Below the pieces are notes generated by a model. That model saw nothing but the letters and a program-made list of their open reading frames with translations. It ran no database searches and was not told the DNA's origin. Position numbers and translations under genes: made by a program. From Zonotrichia leucophrys gambelii (lineage: Eukaryota > Chordata > Aves > Passeriformes > Passerellidae), in the NCBI RefSeq assembly GCF_028769735.1, contig NC_088172.1:34568897-34632896 (forward strand): a DNA stretch of 64,000 nucleotides. Direction: 5' to 3'. Of this stretch, positions 61,117 through 64,000 are shown piece after piece; the first letter of the stretch is position 1, and each line of letters begins with the position of its first letter.

Positions 61117-64000
61117 TCTAACTCTTCTTTCTCATCCATCAGAAAAGCACTTTCACCCAACAAAAGTTAATGACAAAGCAACTAAAAGTTTTGAACAATT
61201 TTGAAGTCCCCACTGCAAACTTATATTTCACATTTTTTGAGAGGCATTGGCAGCTTCCAAAGTGTGGATTATCAGTCAGCCTCCTGCAGTTGACAAAGCA
61301 AATCAGAGCAAGTAAATTTGAATGTGTGAATAAAATACATGTTAAAAAAATGTAGTAACAACTAGTAAGATGCCAAGAAAATTTCTGTATTTAAATTAGA
61401 CATCTGTGCCCTATTTTTAAATATTCATCACTGTAAGTGATTCAGCATGTTCCCCACTCCTGTCAGAGTACACATATTTTAAAAACCTTTTAGCTTTAAC
61501 GCCTTCATTGCCACATGAATCCATTACTAGAAAATTTTACACCCTTAAACTTATTCACATCTACAGATTTCAGGGTGGGCTTAACTGAGACAACACGAAC
61601 TGCAAAGAATACTTGCTTTTCAGAGCTTGTGTAAGAAAATAAACACAGATATTAAAATGAAATACAAAAACTACATTGTTCAGATATATGACCGACTAAT
61701 GGTTTCAGATTGACTGTTCTAACCATATATTTCTGATTCATAGCCATCGCCTAAAATGGGAGCACAACTGGGTTGGACAAAAAGAGAAAACCATTTCTGA
61801 AGAGGGCACAAAAAATTAAAATCTAGCAGAGTATTATCCTGAAAGCATAAAGGTGATAGGAGAAAAAATGTGAGCCATTTATTTTAGAGCACTCATACCA
61901 AGGTACACTTAAATTAAATGGATAGGTGGGTAAAACTCTGGATGACATTCATTGTCCTGATTTGTGTGAGAGGTTACATGAGGTGATAACAATGGTTCTT
62001 TCTGGCCCTGCAATCCATTAAATTATGTATTATCTGAAATGAAGGGGGGAAAATGACTGCATTACAATAAGTTTGATGAATATCCCAACCCAAAACCTAA
62101 CCCAAAGTTGACACACATTACAGTGCAAGACCCAAATGCCTGTGGGTTAATTAAACTGGCTGTCAAAGAATGATGAAATGATTTGGGATACGGGACAAAT
62201 TACATCCAGTACTTTCAAAGTTCATGAAAAGCCAATAAAGAATAGAACTAAATTTGATTCAAAATGGTTAGACTTGGTACATAGAAAAGGGCATGATCAC
62301 AAGTTATACTTGTGCCTGAAAATAAACTATTGAGGAAAGTAGCAAGAATTTCTCTCCTGAAGCCACAATAGCAGAAAATATCTGTTGTCAACAAGAGTTG
62401 GTTGCAAGACTGTAAATGATGGAACATATAAGGGAAATATCGGAGTATGCACCTGTCAAAGAAAGATCAGCAAACACACTTTATGGATGTGCCACAAGTG
62501 TCCAGCAAGGAATGTGCACATCCTATTCACATTACCCTTTAGGTATATCATATACTGATAGGTCTGAAACACTAGCTTCTGGTAAAATAGCAAGTGGTTA
62601 TGATATTTGCCACCATCTAAGACTGATAAAGTTCCGCACTGAACTTCAAGGAGTGGTAGACAAAGACACCAGAAAGCATCTGTCCACTGAGAACTTTTGT
62701 TCTGAGTATGAGGAGAAAGTAGAAATGAAAATATTAAGATGAGAGATACCTACTCTGATAGTCTGATTTCACAAAACTCTGATTAAGAACACCAATGAAT
62801 TTATGGGTTTGCCTTTTGTTGATTTGAAGCAGGTGATCATTGCTTCTTTTGCATACATTTTGGGAAAAATACCCATTGAATGTTTTTATTTAGTCTCAGA
62901 CTCAGTTGTTTCACAAATACCTAATGTTTATCTACCTGAAGATTCCTAGAGTTTGCATAATCACTGAAAATAGGCAATTAAAGAGGGTAATTGTACTTCT
63001 ATAAACAATAATTAGACATTTTCTTGTTTCTTAGTTTTGTCTAGTTTGGACCTCTTCATTGTTTTACTACACGTAAAAGTCAGATGAGTCTAGCTGTGAA
63101 ATGCAGGAAAAATGCTTTAATGTCCACCTAATAAGGCATATTCTTTCTTATTAGTTTCTCAATTTGAATAAAATTCATATGATTTTCATATCTCATCATT
63201 AAATTCTCATCATTTATATAGGAAGAAAGAAAAGAAACTATCACAAGGTGTTTAACAATTTGACAATGAACATGATTAACTTTGGTCAGTATGTGAAATA
63301 CTTAAGAAAATGGTGCCAGGAGCAGAGCAGGAAAAGATAAAGTGTCCATGAGTTACAGCTTTAGCACTTAATGTGTATATCACAAGTCACAGAGCAGACA
63401 TGTTCAGTAAAAATATTTTATAACAGCAACTAAAAGAGACAAAGAGACTATTTCTCTACAAATGAGCCTACCCTGAAATAATACTCTCTGCAAATAAACA
63501 TTTTGAAACTGTATGTTTCTTCATGAAGCCTAATGCATATTCAAGCTTAAACCACAGTATTTTTCTTTTTTGAATGTTATTTTTTAGGATAGTCTTGAAT
63601 TTTAGAAGCAGACTGATAAAAACTACACCAGGTTATACAGATTAATTTATATTTATTCATGCTTACAGAACTTTAAACATGCTTGTCCACAAGTATCTTA
63701 ATTAAAGTGCTTGATCTGAAGCATGAATCCTAATGGATGTATCTATGGGGTGCAAATTTAGGAAACTAGAATTTCTCTCAAGAAAACCAGAAATGTGGCA
63801 GCATGACAGATTCTATGGTTTTATAACCTATTTTTGTTGCTGTTGTGCTCAAAGGCCTTCCCATCAGAACTAGAAGTCTGTTGGTCAAGTCTATTAAATA
63901 ATACTTGAAAATAAAGAGTTGTGATAAATAGTATAATCTTGAAAGAGTTTATGAGCAATAGGAATGATGAGTGCATCTCCTTGGTTTCATCTCTCCTTTT
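61117..64000. other. Unassigned AT-rich sequence
   Basis: No gene recognised. A 108-codon frame at 62416-62742 on the plus strand is the longest here; it has no recognised domain and no visible exon signals or promoter, and is most likely chance. Confidence 0.45.

Noticed and set aside
62416..62742. 108-codon frame near the right end
   Set aside because: Composition is fairly protein-like but I recognise no domain, and there is no promoter, splice context or neighbour in support. Cross-species comparison would be needed.
1..64000. CRISPR arrays, bacterial operons, phage or plasmid features
   Set aside because: The window is vertebrate in character (CR1, ERV LTRs, low CpG, AT-rich desert); no spaced direct repeats of CRISPR type were seen.

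Overview
The window looks like an intergenic or deep intronic stretch of a bird chromosome, most likely a songbird. The evidence is repeat content: at least eight CR1 LINE fragments (some keeping the ATTCTATG/ATTCTGTG-type 3' end), several decayed avian-type ERV LTR pieces, a well-preserved LTR element, and very old amniote repeats. The background is AT-rich and low in CpG. The species call is inference from remembered repeat families; no database was searched.

I found no protein-coding gene I can defend. The open reading frames are short, lie in both strands and all frames, resemble no protein I recognise apart from antisense or degenerate retroelement sequence, and show no convincing exon chain. 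The window is best read as a gene desert or large intron.

Layout. 0.6-2.4 kb: old CR1 sequence on the minus strand (3' UTR and endonuclease part of ORF2), split by a 610-bp solo LTR with a perfect 6-bp target duplication. 4.8-5.2 kb: two abutting minus-strand CR1 tails. 10.4 kb and 21.6-22.0 kb: plus-strand CR1 fragments. 12.2 and 16.4 kb: pieces of avian LTRs. 20.8 kb: twin perfect palindromes containing a CArg-type box CCATATTAGG. 22.5 kb: a 5S rRNA-like segment. 23.9-24.1 kb: an antisense MIR-like tRNA-core SINE. 25.95, 28.3 and 61.05 kb: relics of ancient short inverted repeats. 29.8 and 30.7 kb: two LTR fragments facing opposite ways. 32.2-33.4 kb: a possible eroded retroelement followed by a CR1. 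34.95 kb: a 90-bp GGGAAA array. 39.17 kb: a tRNA-Ala(AGC) pseudogene a few bases upstream of a 700-bp CR1. 44.85 kb: a short CR1 tail.

The most notable object is at 45,615-48,541: two nearly identical ~1.36-kb LTRs enclosing only 204 bp, with a tRNA-Glu-type primer binding site after the first LTR, a purine tract before the second, and a perfect 5-bp target duplication (TTGAG) outside. It has no gag, pol or env. It is a recent, structurally complete but non-coding LTR element, and also supplies the only strongly CpG-rich DNA in the window. The rest, especially 48.5-61 kb and 61-64 kb, is AT-rich sequence in which I see little beyond simple repeats.
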